A DNA stretch of 64,000 nucleotides. It comes from Cepaea nemoralis. Lineage: Eukaryota; Mollusca; Gastropoda; Stylommatophora; Helicidae. A program made the translations under genes and the position numbers. The stretch lies in assembly GCA_014155875.1 (NCBI GenBank), contig JACEFZ010011403.1:106168-170167 (forward strand). Reading direction: 5' to 3'. A model generated the notes under the pieces. That model had not been told where the DNA came from. It saw nothing but the letters and a program-made list of their open reading frames with translations, and ran no database searches. Positions 1 to 9,200 of this stretch are shown piece by piece; position 1 is the stretch's first letter; the number at the start of each line of letters is the position of its first letter.

Positions 1-339
1 TGTTTATTATATCTGAGACAGACAACAACCAGTGACAGCACACCAGAGAGATACGTCCAGATGAGATGCAGTATAAACTGTTTATTATATCTGAGACAGA
101 CAACAACCAGTGACAGCACACCAGAGATATGTCCAGGTGAGATGCAGTATAAACTGTGTATTATATCTGGCTCAGACAACCAGTGACAGCACACCAGAGA
201 TACGTCCAGGTGAGATGCAGTATAAACTGTGTATTATATCTGGCTCAGACAACAACCAGTGACAGCACACCAGAGATATGTCCAGGTGAGATGCAGTATA
301 AACTGTATATTATATCTGAGACAGACAACAACCAGTGAC
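1..339. repeat. Minisatellite, about 75-bp unit, 4.5 copies
   Basis: Direct repeats of a unit that runs from a TTATTATATCTG segment through a CAGTGACAGCACACCAGAGA segment and ends in GATGCAGTATAAAC. Copies differ by a few substitutions and small indels. The array lies just inside the intron that follows FIG4 exon 3 and continues off the left edge of the window. Confidence 0.9.
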
Positions 340-353
340 AGTACACATCTTGC

Positions 354-477
354 CTGCAATTCCAAATGCTGAGATGTTCTTAGACAAGCCGCTGGAATTA
401 TTTCCTTGTTTCTTGGTCTTGTTGCCTCCGTCCACCATCGACAGAACACTGTGAATCTCACTACGGCTGTACTCAAT
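354..477 (-). CDS. FIG4: FIG4 coding exon 3
   Basis: Reads [11 protein letters not shown], then GNKTKKQG and [14 protein letters not shown], aligning without a large gap to the human segment around EVRELLGRLDLGNRTK. The chosen acceptor TTTGTAG gives phase 0, matching exon 2. The best donor is CAG followed by GCAAGA, a GC-type donor, and gives phase 1. The first dozen bases of the exon are shared with the adjacent 42-bp minisatellite unit, so the exact acceptor is uncertain. Confidence 0.85.
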
Positions 478-2993
478 CTACAAACATTGTACCAGTCAAT
501 GAACGTCACTGTACTCAATCTACAAACATTGTACAAGTCAATCAACTTTACTGTACTCAATCTACAAACATTGTACAAGTCAGTCAATTTTACTGTACTC
601 AATCTACAAATATTGTACAAGTCAGTCAATTTTACTGTACTCAATCTACAAACATTGTACAAGTCAATCAACTTTACTGTACTCAATCTACAAACATTGT
701 ACAAGTCAATCAACTTTACTGTACTCAATCTACAAACACTGTACAAGTCAATGAACGTCACTGTACTCAATCTACAAACACTGTACAAGTCAATGAACGT
801 CACTGTACTCAATCTACAAACATTGTACAAGTCAATCAACTTTACTGTACTCAATCTACAAACATTGTACAAGTCAATCAACTTTACTGTACTCAATCTA
901 CAAACATTGTACAAGTCAATCAACTTTACTGTACTCAATCTACAAACATTGTACAAGTCAATCAACTTTACTGTACTCAATCTACAAACATTGTACAAGT
1001 CAATCAACTTTACTGTACTCAATCTACAAACATTGTACAAGTCAATGAATGTCACTGTTTTCTGCACATATACATGCCCAGAACCACCCTTTCATATATG
1101 CAGGAGCTCTGAAGTGAAATGACTGGGATACATCTCTGAGGTACACAACTCATACCTGCCTACCAATGCTAGCCTAGGTCGCCCACAGATCATAAGACAG
1201 TGTCAGCTTGCTGAGCCCCCCAGCTGTGACCAGTATTAGCTCCAGTAGCTGAGACAGGACATTATCATCATCAAGTGCCCTGCCAGCTGGCGTAGGCTTT
1301 CATGTCTCTCCACAGATCTCAGTCTTTGGTGTTCTGGATCAACTCTGCTGCTGATATTCCTCCATGCCACCATCTCAATCCATCCAGCGTAATTTCTCTT
1401 GGTCTGCCTCTGCCTCTCTTCCCCTCAATCTTTCCAGTTGTCACAATGTTCTCCAATGCCCCTCTTCTCATCACATGACCAAAGAAAGCTGTTTGTCTCT
1501 GAGACAGTACACACTGCAATAATTCTCCAGCAACAATGAAACATTAATGAAAAAGGAATGTGCTGCCTTGCCATCATTCCTTCATTCTATTTGATAAATA
1601 CATTAATTAATCAATTTCAATACATAAATCAGCAAAGTAAAGATACATATGACACAGACATGGGCTGACTATGTCATCAAGTAAAATCAATTGTCAAATA
1701 TGACGCAGACATGGACTGACTATGTCATCAAGTAAAATCAAGAGTCAAATATGATGCAGACATGGACTGACTATGTCATCAAGTAAAATCAAGAGTGAAA
1801 TATGATGCAGACATGGACTGACTATGTCATCAAGTAAAATCAAGAGTCAAATATGATGCAGACATGGACTGACTATGTCATCAAGTAAAATCAATTGTCA
1901 AATATGACGCAGACATGGACTGACTATGTCATCAAGTAAAATTAAGAGTCAAATATGATGCAGACATGGACTGACTATGTCATCAAGTAAAATCAAGAGT
2001 CAAATATGATGCAGACATGGACTGACTATGTCATCAAGTAAATCAATTGTCAAATATGACGCAGACATGGACTGACTATGTCATCAAGTAAAATCAAGAG
2101 TCAAATATGATGCAGACATGGACTGACTATGTCATCAAGTAAAATCAAGAGTCAAATATGATGCAGACATGGACTGACTATGTCATCAAGTAAAATCAAG
2201 AGTCAAATATGATGCAGACATGGACTGACTATGTCATCAAGTAAAATCAAGAGTCAAATATGATGCAGACATGGACTGACTATGTCATCAAGTAAAATCA
2301 AGAGTCAAATATGATGCAGACATGGACTGACTATGTCATCAAGTAAAATCAAGAGTCAAATATGACGCAGACATGGACTGACTATGTCATCAAGTAAAAT
2401 CAAGAGTCAAATATGATGCAGACATGGACTGACTATGTCATCAAGTAAAATCAAGAGTCAAATATGATGCAGACATGGACTGACTATGTCATCAAGTAAA
2501 ATCAAGAGTCAAAGAGATCCAGCTGAAAGACTAAAGTCTAGAATAGTCAACATAAGTGACTGAAGTCTGCAGCAATCACCACGGACAATAGTTAACTCAA
2601 GACAAAGACTGGATCTATTCTATTACACCAGACTTTCTCACCTTGTCATCGTGAATGTGAAGCTCTTTTGGTTCTGTCCTGTCAATCTTTAATACTCGAA
2701 AACGGCTCTCAGATTTGTTGGAGCCCACCACGTAGTAGCGCTGTTGATGAGAACCAAGCCTGATGTGAGTTGTTGTACACACAAACATCAAACTACCTGG
2801 AACTCACTCCTTAACTAACACCAAGTACCCAGAGTGACAGATGATGAGAACCGATGCAAATAAGACTATAACCATTTATCCCTACGCTTTCTAGTGAATT
2901 CAGTATTGCATATTTATGAAACATGAAGATTACCGCTTTGGTTTCGTACAAGACCAGTTTCTGGGTCCAGGTGATGATGGGCACCTCCTCCAT
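354..2993 (-). CDS. FIG4: FIG4 (SAC-domain phosphoinositide 5-phosphatase), 5' part, three coding exons
   Basis: Three minus-strand exons join in frame into about 94 residues that follow the amino end of animal FIG4. Exon 1 reads ...[11 protein letters not shown], exon 2 starts RYYVVGSN and contains [13 protein letters not shown], and exon 3 contains GNKTKK and [15 protein letters not shown]. These match the order and spacing of the family motifs [32 protein letters not shown] and SSGLSRAVSAFGVVG that I know from human FIG4. In the family FIG4 is a SAC phosphatase that works with PIKfyve and VAC14 on endolysosomal membranes to control PI(3,5)P2. The catalytic part is not in the window; the gene runs off the left edge. 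Intron phases are 0, 0 and 1. It is divergent from the IGF2R homologue, with 180 bp between the start codons. Confidence 0.93.
470..1063. repeat. Minisatellite, 42-bp unit, about 14 copies, overlapping FIG4 exon 3 acceptor
   Basis: Fourteen tandem units of 42 bp with few variants (AACGTCACTG against AACTTTACTG types). Because 42 is a multiple of three, open frames of over 200 codons appear on both strands with a 14-residue repeat; these are not genes. On the FIG4 sense strand every unit contains TTTGTAG followed by ATTGAGTACAG, the same sequence as the splice acceptor and first bases of FIG4 exon 3, so the unit seems to have been copied from that junction. Confidence 0.93.
1305..1519 (-). mobile_element. 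Non-LTR retrotransposon 3' fragment (RTE-like RT carboxy end)
   Basis: A 66-codon minus-strand frame contains the RT carboxy-terminal motifs FFGHVMRR and GKRGRGRPR followed by LDGLRWW. This is the familiar end of many LINE reverse transcriptases. Only this end is present, and it is followed on the minus strand by GATGATGATAATG, resembling a LINE tail. It lies in FIG4 intron 2, in FIG4 sense. Diverged relatives are visible near 8573 and 26936. Clade assignment is tentative. Confidence 0.75.
1636..2513. repeat. Minisatellite, 51-bp unit, about 17 copies
   Basis: Highly regular array with unit core GCAGACATGGACTGACTATG followed by TCATCAAGTAAAATCAAGAG. Copies differ at one or two positions (GATGCAG or GACGCAG; AAGAGTC or AATTGTC), with one single-base deletion. 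It fills most of FIG4 intron 2. Confidence 0.95.
2642..2740 (-). CDS. FIG4: FIG4 coding exon 2
   Basis: Ninety-nine bases, 33 codons, phase 0 at both ends. The acceptor is CATCAACAG and the donor is GTGAGA. It encodes [14 protein letters not shown], then [19 protein letters not shown], the strongly conserved FIG4 segment following KLVLYET. This is the best single piece of evidence for the gene identity. Confidence 0.95.
2934..2993 (-). CDS. FIG4: FIG4 coding exon 1 with start codon
   Basis: Twenty codons from ATG (MEEVPIITW, then [11 protein letters not shown]) ending at a consensus donor GTAATC in phase 0. Human FIG4 has the same layout: a short variable start, then [10 protein letters not shown], then RYF. 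No signal peptide is expected or seen. Confidence 0.93.
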
Positions 2994-3030
2994 GTTGACA
3001 ATAGTTCACATCAACGACTGAACCGGGCGG

Positions 3031-3049
3031 CCATCATCATCATCATCAT
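3031..3049. repeat. (CAT)n microsatellite
   Basis: Six consecutive CAT triplets in the divergent promoter interval. Confidence 0.9.
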
Positions 3050-3077
3050 CCTCGACCCCCAGCAGACGGCGCAGGGC

Positions 3078-3087
3078 GTCACGTGAC
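3078..3087. promoter_or_regulatory. CLEAR/TFEB-type palindrome, copy 1
   Basis: Perfect GTCACGTGAC, the 10-bp CLEAR consensus bound by MiT/TFE factors (TFEB in vertebrates, HLH-30 in nematodes) in lysosomal gene promoters. It is palindromic, so it can serve both flanking genes. Binding is inferred. Confidence 0.75.
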
Positions 3088-3108
3088 CAGCAGCAGACGG
3101 CGCAGGGC

Positions 3109-3118
3109 GTCACGTGAC
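3109..3118. promoter_or_regulatory. CLEAR/TFEB-type palindrome, copy 2
   Basis: Second perfect GTCACGTGAC, exactly 31 bp (about three helical turns) from copy 1 and within the same duplicated unit. Confidence 0.75.
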
Positions 3119-3123
3119 CGGCG

Positions 3124-3133
3124 GTCTCGTGAC
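3124..3133. promoter_or_regulatory. Degenerate CLEAR-like site
   Basis: GTCTCGTGAC, one mismatch from the palindrome above, 41 bp upstream of the IGF2R start codon. It may be a decayed third copy of the duplicated unit. Confidence 0.4.
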
Positions 3134-3173
3134 CAGCAGCAGACGACGTGAGAGAGCCCGGACACAAACAAAC

Positions 3174-3295
3174 ATGGCAGCCCTGTCAAGAGGACGGCCG
3201 CTACTGGCCTTTCTCGGCCTGCTCTACGCGTCTGTGTCACTGGTGCTGGCCGACAACTGTACCAGAGGCGGTTATAACTTAACAGCACTGCATTT
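3174..3295 (+). CDS. IGF2R: IGF2R exon 1: start codon and signal peptide
   Basis: ATG in good context (ACAAACATGG) opens MAALSRGRP followed by the hydrophobic stretch LLAFLGLLYASVSLVLA. Signal peptidase cleavage is likely after Ala26, before DNCT. The exon ends in phase 2 at GTAAGT and already includes the first cysteine (Cys29) of MRH domain 1 and NCT and NLT glycosylation sequons. Confidence 0.93.
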
Positions 3296-6200
3296 GTAAG
3301 TTTTATGGCACATAGTTATATCAGATACTGCTTTCGTAGTATAATGATTATATTTATAATTAACTCATTTTCCTTCCTCCCTCTCAAACAGTTCAAACAC
3401 TATCTCAGTACCTCAATACTCTGAACTCAATAATACTGAATTTGAAAAGTTAGTCATGGTTGCTTGTCCTTTTTTTTACAAAACGACGATACAAACCAAC
3501 CTCAAAGTTTATTGGCTGTTTGTAATTTATTACGAAAGTTAACGTGTGCTCTCTCCCCTGCTATTCAATATCTACATGGACAGAATTTCCAAAGAAGCAA
3601 GTCTCGAACAGACCAGATTCAGAAAATTTAGAACTCTTTACTCCAGATGAAACAACTGACCCACAGGGAATAAATGAACTTCTATTTGCAGATGATCAGT
3701 GCCTGTTTTACAGCGACGAGGGCAAACTACAAAATCATATTACTAATCTGAGTTCAACCTGCAGCAGATAAATATGAGTATAAACACAGCCAAAACCGAA
3801 GTAATGCAAGTTAGCAGATCGCCGGGCCCACTAAGTATACAGATAAATAACACACCTCTGAAACAAGTTAAAGAATTCAAATACCTTGGAAGTATGATCA
3901 CAGAAGATGGCAGATTAGACAGAGAAATTTAAATCAGATGTCAAAAAGCTAGTGCACTTACATATCAACTATCACCCTTACTGAAACATCCAAACATACC
4001 CATGTCCGCAAAACGACAGATAATAAACAGCATATTCACACCAACCCTATGCTACCAATCTCAAACCTGGACTTTATCCAAATTACACCTTCGCAAAATC
4101 AACACCTGCGAAATGAGATGCCTGAGGAGAGCTGCCAACTTAACAATCGGAGACCGAGTAAGAAATGCTACTATCAGACAGACTGTGGGATCAACACCTT
4201 GTGCCACATTTATTGAAAGACAGAAGATCAAGTGGTTTGGCCATGTTGTTAGAATGCAACATCAGCAACTACCATCACTGGCCTTACATCAAAGATCATC
4301 TGCGACGAGACCACGAGGACGTCCAAGAAGAAAATGGATTGACGACATCAGAGACATTGTACAACCACACGGAATGACACTATCCAGTGCCGTCCACCGG
4401 GCGCTGGAACACAAATTATTCCTCCCCACGACGCTTGACGGCAGAAGTGGAAGATGATGATGATGATGATGAACGTTCAGCAGTTTGCCATTGTTATCTT
4501 AACCGCGATGCCTATCTTATCTACCATTAGAATATTTACCACAAACCCCAGGAGAACACAGTTCAATCCTTGAAACCATGGCATCTGTGTGTAGGTTTCC
4601 CTTCCCACTTCATCACCCTTTAAGTTTACTATAGTATAGTGCTAGAAGGATATTGATTGTTCACAACATCTAAACAACCACTGATGAACACCACATTTAC
4701 TTGATGTACACATCAACAAATTTTGGACAAACAGTTCAAGTATGAATCAAGATATCAATATTTATCAGCACAGAGTCCAGTTCACAAAGAGGTCAGCTTC
4801 CAAACCGCCTGTGCTTGATTTCAAACCATCCAGTAAGATTTGGCAATTAATCCATTGCTTATTTATTTTGTATATTGGCTGGTTCAGTTATGATTTTAAA
4901 ATTGAGTATTTACTAATGAGACCACCACAGATAGATAGGCCTTGAAAAACCAAATCTAATGTAATGGTACCTCAATGATGTCTGTATGTCAATTCTAAGC
5001 AGATATATTCACATATGAGTGTCAGTGTCTCAAGCCAAGAATTTAACATGATTACCATAATTTTGGAACTCTTCATTGTGTCCATTAGCTACACTATTGG
5101 TCTGTGCATGCGAGATTGTCTCAAATGGGTCATAGACGGGATATGAAAACTGACTTCAAAAATATGTTCCGTCATGTTAAATGATTAAATAACAGTACAA
5201 GTATACAAATAAATTACTAATAATCTTTAAACTTGCATTCTCTTTAACTTTATTAGTTCAAATTGCGAAAAGTTTCCATGGCCGGCTGCTGCCATCTTGG
5301 AGTTCCATTCACAAAGACGAAATAACATCTCGAAGACATATTTTATTTTACATATAAAGCAATATAAGCGATGAAACTCTCCAAATATATGTAAAAATGG
5401 GGGAATATTTCAAATATCCATCTAAAAATATCTTAAAATTAAATAAACAAGCTCTAGAAAATAAAATTACTTAATTTTTTGCCAAATAATTCTTCTTCTT
5501 CTTCTTCTGCGTTCATCTGGAGTTTCTTTTTTCGTTGTGCCTGTTTACAGCAGAGCTGCGTTCTTGCGCTGTTAGGCTGACACATCCGACTTCTGCAGGC
5601 ATTTGTTGACCGGGTTAACCTTCCCGGGGACCAAATAATTCAATTTATTTAAAAGTCACGATAATTTCTACGAATCGCTGTGCACGGAATATTAGACTAG
5701 CCTTTTCTGCAGAACCACCTAGCCCTACCCCACACGCTATATTAGTGTGTATATTAGTATGTTTTTATCCCCTAGTGCACATGTTTTTGGCAGTAGTAGT
5801 TTCTCACATCTCTCCACAGCTTTGAGAGAACATTGCTGATGACCTTGTAGATACATCATTTAGTTGTCATCTAGACCAGTGGTTCTCAACCTTTTTTGGC
5901 CCATGCCCCCCTTTACCATATGTTCCGAATGTCATTCTCCCCCCCCCCCCCCTTTCGAATTTCCTCCCTATAGATCCCCCCACCCTTACACAGTATACAT
6001 AATACAAATGGAAGCTAAATTTAATAACACATACTAGAACAAGTCTAGACATCTACATAAGATGTGATTTGCAGGTCTACTTACGTTATAAAATGAATTT
6101 CATTAGGGGGAGAAGTACAGAACTGTAAAATTCAGAGGGAAAAACATTATCAAGTAACTGGTTCTTGTATTAATTTGATCTTGAAATAATCTTAATTCCC

Positions 6201-9200
6201 CCCACCCCTGGAACCCTACAATTGCCGGGTGTTGGGGGGGGGGGGAATTCCCCACCGGTAGAGAACCACTGATCTAGACTGTATTCACTGTTGGATTATG
6301 TATGACTTATTCATGCAGAAAATCGATGTTCAGTCATTTGACCATGCATATTCATAGAAATTGATTATTTGCAAACAGTGTGACATTGGTTATTTCATAA
6401 CCCCATATCATATTTTAGCTTCACACATTTGGTTGTTAACAGTTTGGAGAGCACGTTGACTCATGAATAGCCAATGCTTATTTTTCAGTCACTGTCTGTT
6501 CTCACAAGTTGTAACTACTATTTCAAACAATGGCACTTGTACTACATACATATAAACCGTTTCTTGATTACCATGACCCCAAAGTGTCCTGCAAGAGGGA
6601 ACAAAAATGAAGCATGAATATTGAAGGAACACAAGTGATCTCAGTATCTTAGGTCAGCATTGATAGTATTAGTATCAGTGGAGGTTAACTTCCCTAATAA
6701 CCCAGTTAAAGGGTTAATGTAGCATCTGCTTGTATAGTTCCGTGTATTTTAGCCACACATAGATACAGTAGACAAGTTACAGGCAGGGCATTCAGGGCAG
6801 AGATTCCCTCATATTGCAGTGCATCTCTGGGTTATATTTGTGTTCTGTGGTTGAGGCTATGTTCCAAACTTTCCATTTGTTTTTGGTATTAAATCTGTGT
6901 TATGGATTTTTCATGCACCATTAATTAATGCACAAAATAATGTGATAATCACTGGCACAGGAACAGAGCATAGTGGGAACAACCTGTTGCTGTGATGTTG
7001 GAATCGCGACTAACTAACTAACCTTAAGGCATGAACATCTCTTGTCCAAACGGGCTTCAGTACTTGTAGGGAGTCTTTAACATCCATAAATACAGTACTC
7101 GCCGCTGAGATGCGTCTTGATCGATGGAAAGTCAACCACACAACTGGCGAATGTTGAACGACGACCTGGGATCTTGGGCACCTTCGCGGGAGAAACGAGA
7201 ATTTTGCTTACAGCAAGACAAGTGACTTTCTTGAGAGAAGCATGCCCCAATTACATGCAACGCAGTTTCAAGAAGTTGTGCTCTATTCAGGGTCAAGAGA
7301 AACCCCCTGAACAAGCTTCGAGAATGTTGGAAAACAGTCCAGACAGGGGAATTCCCGTCGAGTTACCGCTGGCTAATATTAGCGCTGCGGTATCCCGTGT
7401 CAGCCCTGGCTGCGAGGCAGACTCTACGGCTGGTATTGTGACACCTACCTTCCTTCACTTTCATGCCTACCTGCCTTCACTTTCATACCTGCCTGCCTTC
7501 ACTTTCATACCTGCCTGCCTTCACTTTCATACCTGCCTTCCTTAACTTCCTTCCCTGACTACCTTCCTTCACTTTCATGCCTACCTTCCTTTACTTTCAT
7601 ACCTGCCTGCCTTCACTTTCATGCCTACCTTCCTTCACTTTCATGCCTACCTTCCTTCACTTTCATACCTGCCTGCCTTCACTTTCATACCTGCCTTCCT
7701 TAACTTCCTTCCCTGCCTACCTTCCTTCACTTTCATGCCTACCTTCCTTCACTTTCATGCCTACCTTCCTTCACTTTCATGCCTGTCTAGCTTCCTTCAC
7801 TACTTTCCCTGCCTGCCTTCACCACCTTCCCTGCCTCCCTTCCTTTCTTCACTCCCCTGCCTGCCTACCTTCCTTCACTCCCTGCTTACCTGCACTTCCC
7901 TGCCTGCCTACCTGCACTTCCCTGCCTGCCTACCTGCACTTCCCTGCCTGCCTTCCTTCACTCCCCTGCCTGCCTACCTTCACTCCACTGCCTGCCTACT
8001 TTCACTCCCCTGCCTGCCTGCCTGCCTTCACTCCCCTGCCTGCCTTCCTGCCTTCACTCCCCTGCCTGCCTTCACTCCCCTGCCTGCCTTCCTTCCTTCA
8101 CTCCCCTGCTTGCCTTCACTCCCCTGCCTGCCTTCACTCCCCTGCCTGCACTCCCATGCCTATCTAACCTGATGACAATCTTCTGATTCCACAGTTTCAG
8201 TCCCTGGTACATGGTCACAGACAGCACAAATGTCACATTCACAATCAGCTTGTGTGACAAGCTTGCACCAGTCAACACACCACAGGCCACCAACTGCCCT
8301 GATGGCACATCTGTCTGCCTTTCCTATCCAAATGGAACAGCAGTGTCTTATGGCAATTATTCTTCGAACCCATCAGTTCTGAATTCAACTGATACTGAAT
8401 CAAGGTCAAATGGAGAGCTGGTGTTTATGCTGAAGGGCCAGCCTTGTTTAGCTGAGACAAACGAGTTCTATTCCACGTTTTTTTACTTTAAATGTGGCAA
8501 AACCCTGGTAAGTGGGAACTTTATTATCATCAAATACTGTACTGACTGCTGTATCTGATCATGTGTCAACCTTCCCTTGGTGTTCTGGGTCAGTTCTATG
8601 AATGACATTCCTCTTTGCCATCATCTCAGAACATTAATTATAGTTTCCTCTGCCCTCCTCTTCTGTCACTGATCTGTCCTGTCATTGTGGCGTTCTCCAG
8701 TGCCTCTCTTCTCATTATCAGACCAAATAACACGGTTTGTCTCGTACGTATAGTTGTGTATCATGTTCTGCTGTCATTGTTAGTAACTCTGGCTGTCCTC
8801 AGTATTGACAACATTTGTGTCAGAAACAAATCTCCACTGCCTCCAAGCTCTTGCAACTTTGTTCTTTGACATTCCCAGATTGTCACGGCCACCTTTACTT
8901 CTGGATAACTTACTTGCCAGGACATTGTCTGCTAGCTAGTTTAGACTGGGTCCACCTGCCAGCCTGGCTCAGTGAACACAAATCCCTGCCTCACCTTTAG
9001 TTGCCAGGACATTGCCTGCTAGCTAGTTTAGACTGGGTCCACCTGCCAGCCTGGCTCAGTGAACACAAATCCCTGCCTCAGAAGGGAATCGCACACATGG
9101 CCACCAGGCTGGCAAGCAGACATGTTATTCACTGCTCTACTGCGGCTCTCTGAATACCTGGATGGCCACGATGATGTTTTGTTTTGTTTTGTTGCATATC

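Larger units (their letters stand above)
2994..3173. promoter_or_regulatory. Shared divergent promoter interval of FIG4 and IGF2R homologue
   Basis: The 180 bp between the two oppositely directed start codons is GC-rich compared with the introns. It holds a short CAT/ATC microsatellite and a 31-bp tandem duplication (units starting at 3060 and 3091). Each duplicated unit ends in GTCACGTGACC. No TATA box is evident. Promoter activity is inferred from position; transcription start sites are unknown, and upstream non-coding exons are possible. Confidence 0.75.

Noticed and set aside
7117..7545. 142-codon frame in intron 1
   Set aside because: No recognisable domain; its carboxy third is translated pyrimidine repeat. 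Possibly mobile-element debris, but nothing supports a gene.
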